Source of the DNA: an uncultured Prevotellaceae bacterium | GTDB taxonomy: Bacteria; Bacteroidota; Bacteroidia; Bacteroidales; Bacteroidaceae | DNA: 64,000 nt | Direction: 5' to 3' | Assembly: GCA_947174945.1 (NCBI GenBank) | Contig: CAMWKZ010000007.1 | Span: 1 to 64,000, forward strand | Shown: positions 48,512-57,328 of the stretch, one piece after another | Position numbering within the stretch: the first letter of the stretch is position 1 | Layout of the letters: each line of letters begins with the position of its first letter | The notes under the pieces: generated by a model | What the model saw: only the letters and a program-made list of their open reading frames with translations | The model's database searches: none | Told to the model about the DNA's origin: nothing | Translations under genes and position numbers: made by a program

Positions 48512-49627
48512 CTACTTTTTCAGCTCGATGCGGAATGTAGTGCCTTTGCCCACCTCCGACTGCTTCACGAAGATGCGCCCGTGGTGGTACTCCTCCACGA
48601 TGCGGCGCGCCAGCGACAGCCCCAGCCCCCAGCCACGCTTCTTGGTGGTGAACCCGGGGGTGAACACGCTGCCGATGTCTTTCTTGCGAATGCCCTTGCC
48701 CGTGTCCTGCACTTCGATGGCCACGTCGTGAGGCTCGTCCGTCAGTGTCAGCGTGATGGTCCCGCGACCCTCCATCGCGTCGACGGCATTTTTGCACAGG
48801 TTCTCGACGACCCACTCAAACAGCGACGCGTTCATCTTGACGATGACGGTATGGTCGGGCATACGGCTGATGAGCTGCACCTGACTTGACGTGCGGCGGT
48901 CCATATAGCCGACCACGTGCTCCAGCACTTCGTTCATCGAGCACTCCACAGGCTCTGGCAGCGACCCAATCTTCGAGAATCGCTCGGCTATCAGTTGCAG
49001 CCGCTTGACGTCCTTGTCCATCTCGGGCAGCAGCTCGTCCTGCGGATATTGCTCCTTCAGCATTTCCACCCACGCCATCAAGCTGCTGACGGGTGTTCCC
49101 AGCTGGTGGGCCGTCTCCTTCGACAGTCCCACCCACACCTTGTTCTGCTCGGCACGCTTCGACGAGAGCAGGGCGAAGATGGCCACCACGACGAATATCA
49201 GCACGATGCCCAGTTGCACGTAGGGCCATGCCGACAGGCGTTTCAGCATCACCGACTCGTCGTAGCACACTATCTGCCCGTCCACCCGTATCGTGTCGCC
49301 AGCCTGCACCATGCGGCGGGCATAGCCAGCCATGCCCGTCGTGTCGGCTATGTTGCGATAGTCGGTCACCTCGCCCTCTTCGTTCAGCACGATAACGGGA
49401 ATGGTGTTGTTGCCCTCCATCACGCTCAGCACCAGCGTCAGGTCGGTCTCGTTGTCGGCAGCGTTCAGGGCGTGCAGTGCCTGTGCCCATACCTCCATGC
49501 GGTTGCGCTCCTCCTTCGACAGGTCGCGCACCAGAAAGTGGGATATCAGCAGCGACGCTACGGCGATAATCACCGCAGCCGCCATGAGCACTATCTTGAT
49601 ACGTCTTATCTGGTCAGTCCACTGCAT
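48512..49627 (-). CDS. Sensor histidine kinase
   Basis: 371 aa. Two membrane segments (residues 10-32 and about 137-158) enclose a periplasmic sensor of about 100 residues. The cytoplasmic kinase has the phospho-His in SKETAHQLGTPVSSLM, the N box ENLCKNAVDAM, DTGKGI, and GWGLGLSLARRIVEEY. The partner response regulator is not adjacent; neighbours are the DUF177 operon downstream and an AlkZ-like gene upstream. Ligand unknown. Confidence 0.92.
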   Translation of the reverse strand: MQWTDQIRRIKIVLMAAAVIIAVASLLISHFLVRDLSKEERNRMEVWAQALHALNAADNETDLTLVLSVMEGNNTIPVIVLNEEGEVTDYRNIADTTGMAGYARRMVQAGDTIRVDGQIVCYDESVMLKRLSAWPYVQLGIVLIFVVVAIFALLSSKRAEQNKVWVGLSKETAHQLGTPVSSLMAWVEMLKEQYPQDELLPEMDKDVKRLQLIAERFSKIGSLPEPVECSMNEVLEHVVGYMDRRTSSQVQLISRMPDHTVIVKMNASLFEWVVENLCKNAVDAMEGRGTITLTLTDEPHDVAIEVQDTGKGIRKKDIGSVFTPGFTTKKRGWGLGLSLARRIVEEYHHGRIFVKQSEVGKGTTFRIELKK

Positions 49628-49680
49628 ACACTATATAAACGGGCACACAGCCGGATTATTATCCACGGCAACAGGAAAAC

Positions 49681-50346
49681 TCACCGCAGCAGACGGGCCA
49701 ACTGCTGTTCGGTGGCGGTAGGCAGCGTGCGTCGCAGGTGCGACATCATCCGCCCGTATGATGCCTCTGCCGAGCGACCGGGCTGGCAGGCATCGCGACC
49801 GTAGAGCTGCTCGGGCGTGGTCAGCAGCGACCATCCCCAGCCATACGCCTTGCCGTGCTTGTCGTGCGGATACACAAAATCACCCGTCACTATGCGGCAG
49901 TCCATCTGCAGGCGCGTCACATAGCCGTCAAACCTGCCGCGCATCTTCGGCCCCGTAAAGCCACATGCCGCCCGCAGCTTACGGGTAATCATGCTACCCT
50001 GCTCACGCAGCGTGAAGAGTATCGCCTCCTCTACCGACCCCTCGGCAGGCTCCGCACTCTTGCTACGACGGTAGTTACAGAAGTCGGGCCACCACTCGTG
50101 GCTGACAAACCCAGCCTTCCCGGCAAAGAACTTGCCATACGCACAGTTGCCCTCGGCAATTATCTGCTCCTTCCATTTCCACATCGGCCAGTCCCATCCC
50201 CCATCAGGCAGAATCACATAGCGGCAGTCGTCGTCCACCATCTCGTCAGCCGAGAAACCGTCTATCCCCACCCCCATCAAGGGCAGGAACCCCACCTGCT
50301 GGATTCGCTCCATCAACTGCGCCGCCGTATATATTGCCGTCTCCAT
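49681..50346 (-). CDS. AlkZ-like winged-helix protein
   Basis: About 221 aa. The longest frame starts at 50445, but a TATCTTTG -7 box (50388-50395) lies inside it, so the start is 50346 (METAIYTAAQL). The C-terminal half (SVEEAILFTLREQGSMITRK ... FDGYVTRLQMDCRIVTGDFV) resembles winged-helix repeats of AlkZ/YcaQ DNA glycosylases. The N-terminal part (DGGWDWPMWKWKEQI) is particular to this group. It is shorter than AlkZ and lacks a visible QΦQ-type catalytic motif, so glycosylase activity is doubtful. Confidence 0.7.
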   Translation of the reverse strand: METAIYTAAQLMERIQQVGFLPLMGVGIDGFSADEMVDDDCRYVILPDGGWDWPMWKWKEQIIAEGNCAYGKFFAGKAGFVSHEWWPDFCNYRRSKSAEPAEGSVEEAILFTLREQGSMITRKLRAACGFTGPKMRGRFDGYVTRLQMDCRIVTGDFVYPHDKHGKAYGWGWSLLTTPEQLYGRDACQPGRSAEASYGRMMSHLRRTLPTATEQQLARLLR

Positions 50347-50598
50347 ATCCGAGTATTTCCAAAACGAGAGCACCGAAATGCGTAGTGCAAAGATACAAAA
50401 AAACAGAGCCAAATGCAAGCTTTTCGCCATATTTCTGCGTAGCAATCTTTACGACAGCAGCCCCCCCTCTGAAGCCCCCACGATACCAATGAGCTATGAA
50501 ACACCCATGCCGCTCATACCGCCGCCCCAAAACGAAGCCTCTATGACGGCATGAGCTAAATCACCCTGTCAGCAGGAACAACGGCACGGACTGGGGTT

Positions 50599-50635
50599 GC
50601 ATCATGTGCCGACGCGTTTCGCATCACGTCCCAAC
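50599..50635. repeat. Solitary copy of the 22-bp minisatellite unit
   Basis: About 1.7 units in inverse orientation relative to the array at 35957-36130: 15 bases match exactly (GCATCATGTGCCGAC) and the next 22-bp step begins with GCATCA again. It lies in the 50396-50683 gap, which otherwise holds the terminator of the leucine-rich repeat gene. Confidence 0.75.
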
Positions 50636-50668
50636 AAAAACAGGAGCGGTTCCGTACAGAACCGCCCC
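50634..50668 (-). terminator. Terminator of the leucine-rich repeat gene
   Basis: Stem GGCGGTTC/GAACCGCT-type with a 6-base loop, then TCCTGTTTTTG on the minus strand. Confidence 0.6.
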
Positions 50669-50683
50669 GCTAAGTTTGTGTCC

Positions 50684-52366
50684 TTATTTCACGAACACTT
50701 TGCGACCACTAATGATGTTGATGCCCTTCTGCGGAGCTGCCAGACGCTGGCCTCGCAAGTTATAGACGGGTGCATTCTTACTACTTTCCGTCCTGATGTC
50801 GTCTATGACTGAAGGCGTGTCATCGCTGCCTTCATATTCTTGCCACCAATCAGGAGCATACTCATATAAAGCTATCCATCCTTTTTCTTTTGCAGCCTTA
50901 ACCTGTTCTTTAGTACATACATTTTTTTCATCCGATGACAAAAGAGAATAGACCCGAAATTCACAGCCCCAACGTATTGGTAAAGATTTGATGAGATTAT
51001 CCATAGAAATCCCTTTTATTTGGTTACTATAACAATATAGTAGATTCAATGATGTACACCCAGAAATATTTATAGTCGTCAGTTGATTGTAACTACAAAA
51101 TAAATGTTGCAACACAGCATTATCTGATACATCTAATGTTGTCAACTGATTATCGTGACAATACAAGACTTCTAATGCGTTTGAAACATGCAAAGCAGTC
51201 AACTGATTATTGTTACATCTCAAATCCCACAAACTAGTACACCCCGAAACATCTAAAGTAGTCAACTGGTTGTTGTAGCAATTCAGCCTAAGCAATACGC
51301 TCTTCTTTGGAACATCCAAAGTTGTCAGCTGGTTGTTGCAACAATCCAGAAATCCCAATGCTATATTCTTTGAAACGTCTAATACTTTCAGCTGGTTATT
51401 GTAACAGTCCACCCACCACAATGCTGTATTCTTTGAAATATCCAAAGACATTAGTTGATTACCTTGACAAAACAACACAGCCAATGCAATATTCTTTGAA
51501 ACATCCAATGCTGTCAGCTGGTTGTAGGCACAACTCAGATAGGCCAATGCGGTGTTCTTTGAAACATCCAATGCTGTCAGGTGGTTGCTGCTACAATCCA
51601 GTTCTGTCAATGCAATACACCCTGAAACATCCAAAGTCGTCAACTGGTTGCTATTACAATCCAATTTAGTCAATGCTGTACACCAAGAAACATCCAAAGT
51701 TGTCAGCTGAATGCCATTAACCTGCAATATTGTCAATGCAGTACACCTTGAAGCATCTAAAATTATCAATGGATTGTCGCGACACTCCAGCTCAATCAAT
51801 GCAATATTTTTTGAAACATCCAGAGCTGTTAATTGGTTATGGTCACAATATAGTGTTTCCAATAAGATATTTTTTGAAACATCCAAAGCTGTCAATTGGT
51901 TGCTACTACAATCCAATTTAGTCAATGCAATATTCTTTGAAACATCCAAAGTCGTCAGCTGGTTACTCCAACAATCCAGCGTAGTCAATTTGGTGTTCCC
52001 CGAAACATCCAAAGATGTCAGGTTATTACCGCGACACTCCAACCAAGTCAATGCAATATTCTTTGAAATATTCAATACCGTCAGTTGGTTGTAGCTACAA
52101 TATAGCTCAACTAATGCAACAAAATATTCTATTCCTTGAAGTGAACCAATCTCTCTGTATTCTACATTCAATGTTGTAATATTCTTGATTTCATCCTCAG
52201 TCAACTTCCCATCTTCACCATAATCCTGCTCGAATAGGTAGTTGCGGAAGTTCTCATCAGGGAAGTTTTTGGCGTTGATTACTACGTCACCGGCTGCACG
52301 GGCTACCTGTGGCAGGAAAGCCACTGCCATACACACAAATAATACTTTAAATAATCGTTGTTTCAT
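50684..52366 (-). CDS. Secreted leucine-rich repeat surface protein
   Basis: About 560 aa. The signal peptide starts at MKQRLFKVLFVCMAVAFLPQ; the frame extends to 52399 without a better start. After an EF-hand-like start (INAKNFPDENFRNYLFEQDY), about 16-18 leucine-rich repeats of 21 residues follow (consensus CxxNQLTTLDVSKNTALTxLx). The C-terminal module (PVYNLRGQRLAAPQKGINII) is like that of the protein at 16409 and is probably a surface/secretion signal. Such proteins bind host or polysaccharide partners. The transcript probably starts near 52755, giving a leader of about 390 nt. Confidence 0.85.
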   Translation of the reverse strand: MKQRLFKVLFVCMAVAFLPQVARAAGDVVINAKNFPDENFRNYLFEQDYGEDGKLTEDEIKNITTLNVEYREIGSLQGIEYFVALVELYCSYNQLTVLNISKNIALTWLECRGNNLTSLDVSGNTKLTTLDCWSNQLTTLDVSKNIALTKLDCSSNQLTALDVSKNILLETLYCDHNQLTALDVSKNIALIELECRDNPLIILDASRCTALTILQVNGIQLTTLDVSWCTALTKLDCNSNQLTTLDVSGCIALTELDCSSNHLTALDVSKNTALAYLSCAYNQLTALDVSKNIALAVLFCQGNQLMSLDISKNTALWWVDCYNNQLKVLDVSKNIALGFLDCCNNQLTTLDVPKKSVLLRLNCYNNQLTTLDVSGCTSLWDLRCNNNQLTALHVSNALEVLYCHDNQLTTLDVSDNAVLQHLFCSYNQLTTINISGCTSLNLLYCYSNQIKGISMDNLIKSLPIRWGCEFRVYSLLSSDEKNVCTKEQVKAAKEKGWIALYEYAPDWWQEYEGSDDTPSVIDDIRTESSKNAPVYNLRGQRLAAPQKGINIISGRKVFVK

Positions 52367-52399
52367 CGTTCTAATGATTTGAAACGAAAAAGGCGCCAA

Positions 52400-52756
52400 C
52401 CATTCGATTGCTTATTCTCATTCTTAGGTTACCGGCAAGTGACCATGCACGTAAACAAGCAAGAACAGTTCACGCCCAACGGACGTGAACCTTCTAAACT
52501 GCTTGCTCTCAGCTACGAATATTGGCGGTATTCAAGAATGAGAGAACAAGAGCAGAAAGCTCAAGTTATATTAAGTAAGTACGAGTGGAGGGTACGACGC
52601 ACAATTCCATTGTCGTTAATTGTTTAGTTTGTCTCTTTTCCCTCTTGGGAGTGCCTCGCTGAGCGACGGCTACGCCTCCCTATTGTCATTGCGTACTGTC
52701 TGTTTCTTACTTTTTACTTTTAGGGGTTATACATGATGTGAATTATCTTATTCTGC
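52400..52756 (-). ncRNA. Structured leader or RNA upstream of the leucine-rich repeat gene
   Basis: A gene-free stretch with its own promoter and dense secondary structure. The outer stem TCTCATTCTT/AAGAATGAGA (about 52417-52426 and 52532-52541) encloses hairpins GGTTAC/GTGACC, a long one with GTTCACG/CGTGAAC inside CAAG/CTTG arms, and a smaller one. Further 5' are ACGAC/GTCGT, GGGAG/CTCCC with TCGC/GCGA inside, and TTGAGC/GCTC hairpins. The last part is 40 nt before the leucine-rich repeat start. It may be a regulatory leader or an independent RNA; no known riboswitch was recognised. Confidence 0.55.
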
Positions 52757-52759
52757 TTG

Positions 52760-52791
52760 CAAAAGTAAGCATAATCTTCGTAACAGCCAAA
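52760..52791 (-). promoter_or_regulatory. Promoter of the structured leader
   Basis: TTTGG (52787-52791), 19 bp, TACTTTTG (52760-52767), minus strand. It points to the leucine-rich repeat gene about 390 bp away. Confidence 0.7.
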
Positions 52792-52858
52792 TGTTCCTAC
52801 TGAATTTTCTTGGCCCTTGCGTATGGGCGATATGTGGGTTACGATTGGTTTACAGGAA

Positions 52859-52946
52859 GAAACCAGTGGTTTCTCCGTAGGAAACCATCGGTTTCTCGCG
52901 CGGCAACCAATGGTTTCTGCCGAGGAACCCAATGGTTTCTTTTGGG
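52859..52946. repeat. 22-bp hairpin repeat array, locus 2
   Basis: Four complete units (52859, 52881, 52903, 52925), with degenerate flanks. The first two units are identical to those at 14142-14185. Each is a GAAACC..GGTTTC-type hairpin. It lies downstream of tRNA-Arg. Confidence 0.9.
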
Positions 52947-53009
52947 GAAACGTTTATGTTGGCTGTATGGGGGATGTTTTTCGGGGGAATTGGCGTTCTG
53001 TATGCCCTA

Positions 53010-53050
53010 TAAAAAAGTGGGGACGGAACCTGCACAGAACCGTCCCCACT
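53010..53050 (-). terminator. Terminator after tRNA-Arg
   Basis: An 11-bp stem AGTGGGGACGG/CCGTCCCCACT followed by TTTTTT on the minus strand. Confidence 0.9.
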
Positions 53051-53067
53051 GAGCTTGTAGCTGGTGG

Positions 53068-53141
53068 TGATTCCGTCGGGATTCGAACCCGAGACCCACA
53101 GCTTAGAAGGCTGTTGCTCTATCCAGCTGAGCTACGGAACC
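53068..53141 (-). tRNA. tRNA-Arg (UCU)
   Basis: A 74-nt cloverleaf: acceptor GGTTCCG/CGGAATC with one G-U, D-arm AGCTCAGCTGGATAGAGC, anticodon loop CTTCTAA giving UCU, and T-arm CTCGGGTTCGAATCCCGA. CCA not encoded. A TACCTTTG -7 box is at 53159-53166. Confidence 0.97.
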
Positions 53142-53238
53142 TGACCATTATCGGGGTGCAAAGGTACGAAATAAAATAGGAAATAAGAAAGAAAAAAGAA
53201 AAAATATAAGAATTATTTGCTAATTTTGCAGGCTGAAT

Positions 53239-54039
53239 ATGGCTATTATTGAGATTACGACACTGGAGCAAAGGGGTGTGGAGGTGTTTAGCACCCTGAC
53301 GGAGGCGCAGTTGCGCATGGAGCTGGAGCCGCGGAAGGGACTGTTTATTGCAGAAAGCCCGAAGGTTATCCGTGTGGCACTGGATGCCGGATGGGAGCCT
53401 ACCGCCCTACTCTGCGAACAGCGGCATATTGAGGGCGATGCCCGCGACATCATTGAGCGGGCGGGCGACATTCCCGTCTATACGGGCAGTCGCGAGCTGT
53501 TGGCTCAACTGACGGGCTACACGCTGACACGCGGTGTGCTGTGCGCCATGCGCCGCAAGCCTGCGCCCCTGCTGGAGGACGTGGTGAGGAATGCCCGCCG
53601 CATTGTGGTGATTGAGGCTGTGACGGACACGACCAACATTGGAGCCATATTCCGCTCGGCAGCGGCCCTTGGCATTGATGCCGTGGTGCTGACCCGCGAC
53701 TCGTGCGACCCGCTGAATCGTCGGGCCGTGCGCGTATCGATGGGCAGCGTGTTCCTTGTCCCTTGGACGTGGCTCGACGGCCCCGTCAATGCGTCGTTGC
53801 AGCAACTTGGTTTCAAGACGGCGGCTATGGCACTGAGCGATAATTCCATCCCACTCGACGACCCGCAGTTGGGTCAAGAGCCCCGACTGGCCATCATCAT
53901 GGGGACAGAAGGAGACGGACTGCCCCAGCGCACCATCAGCGAGGCCGACTATACGGTGCGCATTCCGATGGCGCACGGGGTCGATTCGCTCAATGTGGCG
54001 GCTGCCGCTGCCGTGGCCTTCTGGCAATTACGAAAGTGA
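53239..54039 (+). CDS. TrmH/SpoU-family RNA 2'-O-methyltransferase
   Basis: 266 aa. The N-terminal substrate-binding part is followed by the SPOUT knot with VVIEAVTDTTNIGAIFRSAA, RRAVRVSMGSVFLVPW, IIMGTEGDGLP and IPMAHGVDSLNVAAAAAV. It transfers methyl from SAM to a ribose of tRNA or rRNA; the target cannot be told. A TAATTTTG -7 box lies at 53221-53228, leaving a very short leader. Its end overlaps the convergent nhaC end by 12 bp. Confidence 0.92.
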   Translation: MAIIEITTLEQRGVEVFSTLTEAQLRMELEPRKGLFIAESPKVIRVALDAGWEPTALLCEQRHIEGDARDIIERAGDIPVYTGSRELLAQLTGYTLTRGVLCAMRRKPAPLLEDVVRNARRIVVIEAVTDTTNIGAIFRSAAALGIDAVVLTRDSCDPLNRRAVRVSMGSVFLVPWTWLDGPVNASLQQLGFKTAAMALSDNSIPLDDPQLGQEPRLAIIMGTEGDGLPQRTISEADYTVRIPMAHGVDSLNVAAAAAVAFWQLRK

Positions 54040-55461
54040 TGGCTGCTTTCTTACAATCTTCCACCCTATGGCAGCCATCAAGATGCTCATCAGGGGACTT
54101 AGCAGGTTAAAGAAACAATAGGGCAGATAGGTCAGCGTGGGCACTCCCAACACCGTGGCCTGCGTCATGCCGCACGTGTTCCACGGAATCAGCACGGAGG
54201 TGACGGTGGCCGAATCTTCGCAAGTACGGCTCAACAGGCGCGACTCATAGCCCTGTGCGCCATACACCTCTTTATATACGTCAGCCGTCAGCACGATGGA
54301 GATAAACTGGTCGCCCGTGGCAATGTTCAGGAAGATACCCGTGCCTACCGTCGATGTCACCAGTGACACCCGGTTGCGCACCCAGCGTACAATGACCTGC
54401 GTCAGGCTCTCAATCATGCCACTGGCCACCATTGCAGCGCCAAAGCACATGGCGCACAGGATGAGCCAGATGGTGTTCAGCATACCAGCCATGCCGCCCG
54501 TAGATATGAGTTCGTTGAGCGAAGCATCGCCCGTATCGACAGCCGTCGGCCCATAGTAGGTCATGGCCAGCCCACGGGTCAGCGAGGCGTTGCCTGCTAT
54601 TTCGCACAGCACATGAGGCTGCAACACGAGTGCCACCAGTCCGGCCATCAGCGAAGAGACGAACAGCACGATGAGCGACGAGACGCGGCGGGCTATCAGC
54701 ATGCCCGTCAGCACGGGCACCAGCAGTGTCCACAGGGATATATGAAACGTGCGGGAAAGTCCGTCGATGTATTGTTGCACATCCACCTTAACGCCACCGC
54801 TACCGCCAATCCCTGCCACAAAGAAAATGACAAGGGTAATCAGGAAGGTGGGTATCGTGGTGAACATCATATAGCGGATGTGCTCAAAAAGGTCGGTTCC
54901 CGTCGACGAGGAGGCAAGGATGGTGGTATCGCTCAGCGGCGACATCTTGTCGCCAAAGTAAGCACCTGAGACAATGGCACCTGCCGTCCATGCTTCGGAA
55001 ATGCCCAGCGCATGACCAATACCCAGCAGGGCTACGCCTATGGTTGCTATCGTGGTCCACGAACTGCCCGACAGCAGCGACACCAGCGCACAGATGACAC
55101 AGGTGGAAACCAAGAAGAACTGAGGTGACATAATCTGCACCCCGTAGTAAATCAGCGTAGGCACAATGCCGCTAATCATCCACGAGCCCGACAGCATACC
55201 CACGCACAGCAGAATCAACAACGTGACGGACACTTCGCCTATCGTCGCCTTCATCTGTTCCTCGAAGGTGCGCCAAGGCACCCGATAGATGCCCATCGAG
55301 ATTGCCACACAGACGGCAGTGCCCATCAGCAAAGCCATCTGACTGCCTCCGCTGAGTGAGTCGCTGCCAAACAGCGTGATAACAATGGCCAAGAAGACAA
55401 TCAGTACCACGACGGGTATGACTGCGATAAGAGGATGCGGGTTAAGTCTTGTCTGTTTCAT
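54028..55461 (-). CDS. nhaC: NhaC-family Na+/H+ antiporter
   Basis: About 477 aa, 11-12 membrane segments. Characteristic NhaC-like stretches are GSSWTTIATIGVALLGIGHA, SGAYFGDKMSPLSDTTILAS and NIATGDQFISIVLTADVYKE. It exports Na+ in exchange for H+ (some relatives exchange malate and lactate). The longest frame begins at 55548, inside the rnf operon's end; the start at 55461 (MKQTRLNPHPL) follows the rnf terminator and a near-consensus TATCTTCG box. Confidence 0.9.
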   Translation of the reverse strand: MKQTRLNPHPLIAVIPVVVLIVFLAIVITLFGSDSLSGGSQMALLMGTAVCVAISMGIYRVPWRTFEEQMKATIGEVSVTLLILLCVGMLSGSWMISGIVPTLIYYGVQIMSPQFFLVSTCVICALVSLLSGSSWTTIATIGVALLGIGHALGISEAWTAGAIVSGAYFGDKMSPLSDTTILASSSTGTDLFEHIRYMMFTTIPTFLITLVIFFVAGIGGSGGVKVDVQQYIDGLSRTFHISLWTLLVPVLTGMLIARRVSSLIVLFVSSLMAGLVALVLQPHVLCEIAGNASLTRGLAMTYYGPTAVDTGDASLNELISTGGMAGMLNTIWLILCAMCFGAAMVASGMIESLTQVIVRWVRNRVSLVTSTVGTGIFLNIATGDQFISIVLTADVYKEVYGAQGYESRLLSRTCEDSATVTSVLIPWNTCGMTQATVLGVPTLTYLPYCFFNLLSPLMSILMAAIGWKIVRKQPSLS

Positions 55462-55479
55462 GGTGGCGAAGATACAAAG

Positions 55480-55510
55480 AAAAAATGGAACTGCCAAGCG
55501 ACAGTTCCAC
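55480..55510 (-). terminator. Terminator of the rnf operon
   Basis: Stem GGAACTG/CAGTTCC followed by ATTTTTTC on the minus strand. Confidence 0.85.
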
Positions 55511-55534
55511 TTTTCTATGATTAGCGGTGTATTC

Positions 55535-56137
55535 TTAATCCAAGCCAAAGAGGACGCGCAGACCGCCGTCTACACCCGAGAAGCCCATGAAGGCCAGTGA
55601 GAGCAAACCGGCAGAGAGCAAGACGATGGCCATGCCCTGCATTCCCTTAGGTATCTTGACCAGCTCCAGCTGCTCGCGCATACCGGCAAAGACGGTCAAA
55701 GCCAGTCCGAAGCCAAGGGCTGTAGAGAAGGCATAGACCACGCTCTGCAGCAGGTCAAAGTCTTTCTGAATGACCAAGATGGCAACACCCAGCACGGCAC
55801 AGTTGGTAGTAATCAGCGGCAGGAAGATGCCGAGAGCCTGATACAGGGCGGGCGACACTTTCTTCAGGATGATTTCAACCATCTGCACCAAAGCGGCGAT
55901 AACCAAGATGAACGCAATGGTCTGCAGATACTGAAGCCCAAAGGCATTGAGCACATAGGTCTGAACCAGCCACGTAACGATGGTGGCCAGGGTGAGCACG
56001 AAAGCTACTGCTGCCGACATACCCAGCGAGGTGTCAATCTTCTTCGAGACACCGAGGAAGGGACAGATGCCGAGGAACTGTGACAGAATGATATTATTGA
56101 CGAATATCGCACTGATGAAAATCAATATATACTCCAT
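55535..56137 (-). CDS. rsxA: Electron transport complex subunit RnfA
   Basis: 200 aa, six membrane segments. The start MEYILIFISAIFVNNIILSQ and FLGICPFLGVSKKIDTSLGM are diagnostic. RnfA is a membrane core subunit of the Rnf complex, which couples ferredoxin:NAD+ electron transfer to Na+ or H+ pumping. It is last in the operon, 5 bp after rnfE. Confidence 0.97.
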   Translation of the reverse strand: MEYILIFISAIFVNNIILSQFLGICPFLGVSKKIDTSLGMSAAVAFVLTLATIVTWLVQTYVLNAFGLQYLQTIAFILVIAALVQMVEIILKKVSPALYQALGIFLPLITTNCAVLGVAILVIQKDFDLLQSVVYAFSTALGFGLALTVFAGMREQLELVKIPKGMQGMAIVLLSAGLLSLAFMGFSGVDGGLRVLFGLD

Positions 56138-56142
56138 AACGC

Positions 56143-56724
56143 TTAACCTCTAATTTTATTTACGATAGCAATCAGGAATCCCAGCATGATGAAAGCACCC
56201 GGAGGGAGCACAAAGAGCAGGATGTTGTAAGTCTCGGGCAACAGAGTGAAGCCGAAGACACTGCCTGAGCCTAACAGCTCGCGGCAGATGCCGAGCAGGG
56301 TCAGTCCGAGGGTAAAGCCCAGTCCGATACCAATACCGTCGACAAGCGAGGCTACGGGCGAGTTCTTGGCAGCAAAAGCCTCAGCACGGCCAAGAATGAT
56401 ACAGTTGACCACAATCAGAGGGATAAACAGGCCAAGGGCTGCGTCAATATCGGGCAGATAGGCCTTAATAACGAGCTGAAGGATAGTCACGAAGGCGGCA
56501 ATCACAACGATGAACACGGGGATGCGCACCTTGTCGGGGGTGACTGACTTCAGGCATGAAATCACAAAGTTGGTGCAGATGAGCACGGCCATCGTGGCCA
56601 GTCCCATCGACATACCGTTGATGGCAGAGGTGGTAGTGGCCAGCGTAGGACACATACCAAGCATCAGGACAAACGTGGGGTTCTCCTTGACGATGCCATT
56701 TTTGATTATATCTACGTAATTCAT
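56143..56724 (-). CDS. rsxE: Electron transport complex subunit RnfE
   Basis: 193 aa, six membrane segments. It carries NPTFVLMLGMCPTLATTTSA near the start and LFIPLIVVNCIILGRAEAFA in the middle, homologous to RnfA with inverted topology. It is 4 bp after rnfG. Confidence 0.97.
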   Translation of the reverse strand: MNYVDIIKNGIVKENPTFVLMLGMCPTLATTTSAINGMSMGLATMAVLICTNFVISCLKSVTPDKVRIPVFIVVIAAFVTILQLVIKAYLPDIDAALGLFIPLIVVNCIILGRAEAFAAKNSPVASLVDGIGIGLGFTLGLTLLGICRELLGSGSVFGFTLLPETYNILLFVLPPGAFIMLGFLIAIVNKIRG

Positions 56725-56728
56725 AAAC

Positions 56729-57322
56729 TTATTCTTCTACAGGGGTTGCTTGATATGCTTTGTACGCATTGTTGACAGCTAAGAGGAAAGCGCGGCTGGT
56801 AATGGTCGAGGCCGTAATGGCATCCACCTGACCACCGTCCTTCGACACAACAAGCGGCTCAGCAGGATTCTTGCCGATAATGTCGCCCTTCTGGCCTTTC
56901 TGGAACCACTTGTCAGCCTTGGCACCCAGACCCGGGGTCTCGGCGTGCTCCAACAGGGTATAGCCCAAGATATTGCCTTCGGGGTCGAAACCTACGAGTA
57001 TCTTCAGGTCGCCACCAAAACCGCCGGTAGTCGACTCAACGGCTGCGCCGAGTTCCTGTCCCTGAGCATCCTGAATCTGATAGATGGTGAACACCATCTC
57101 CTTGCCCTTGGCATCGTTCTGGCGCACCTCGTCGGTACTGGCCACCTTCAGGTCTTGCACGCACATAACGGTCTTGATACCGTCAGCCAGTGCCTTCTCT
57201 TTCTGTTCGTTAATGGGGCCCTCGGTCAGATAGTTGACGTAAGCGAGGACACCGCCCATGATAACTGCTACTAAGGTAAGTACCAGCACCATATTGGTCA
57301 GTGATGATTCTAACTTCTTCAT
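56729..57322 (-). CDS. rsxG: Electron transport complex subunit RnfG
   Basis: 197 aa. One N-terminal membrane anchor (MVLVLTLVAVIMGGVLAYV) and a periplasmic FMN-binding domain. The covalent-FMN Thr motif, normally SGATxTS, reads DAITASTITSRA, keeping the acceptor Thr but with altered neighbours. LVGFDPEGNILGYTLLEHAE and ETPGLGAKADK are typical. It passes electrons within the Rnf complex. Confidence 0.95.
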   Translation of the reverse strand: MKKLESSLTNMVLVLTLVAVIMGGVLAYVNYLTEGPINEQKEKALADGIKTVMCVQDLKVASTDEVRQNDAKGKEMVFTIYQIQDAQGQELGAAVESTTGGFGGDLKILVGFDPEGNILGYTLLEHAETPGLGAKADKWFQKGQKGDIIGKNPAEPLVVSKDGGQVDAITASTITSRAFLLAVNNAYKAYQATPVEE

Positions 57323-57328
57323 AGCATC

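Noticed and set aside
52358..52627. 89-aa plus-strand frame
   Set aside because: It lies antisense to the structured leader, has no promoter, and shows no domain.
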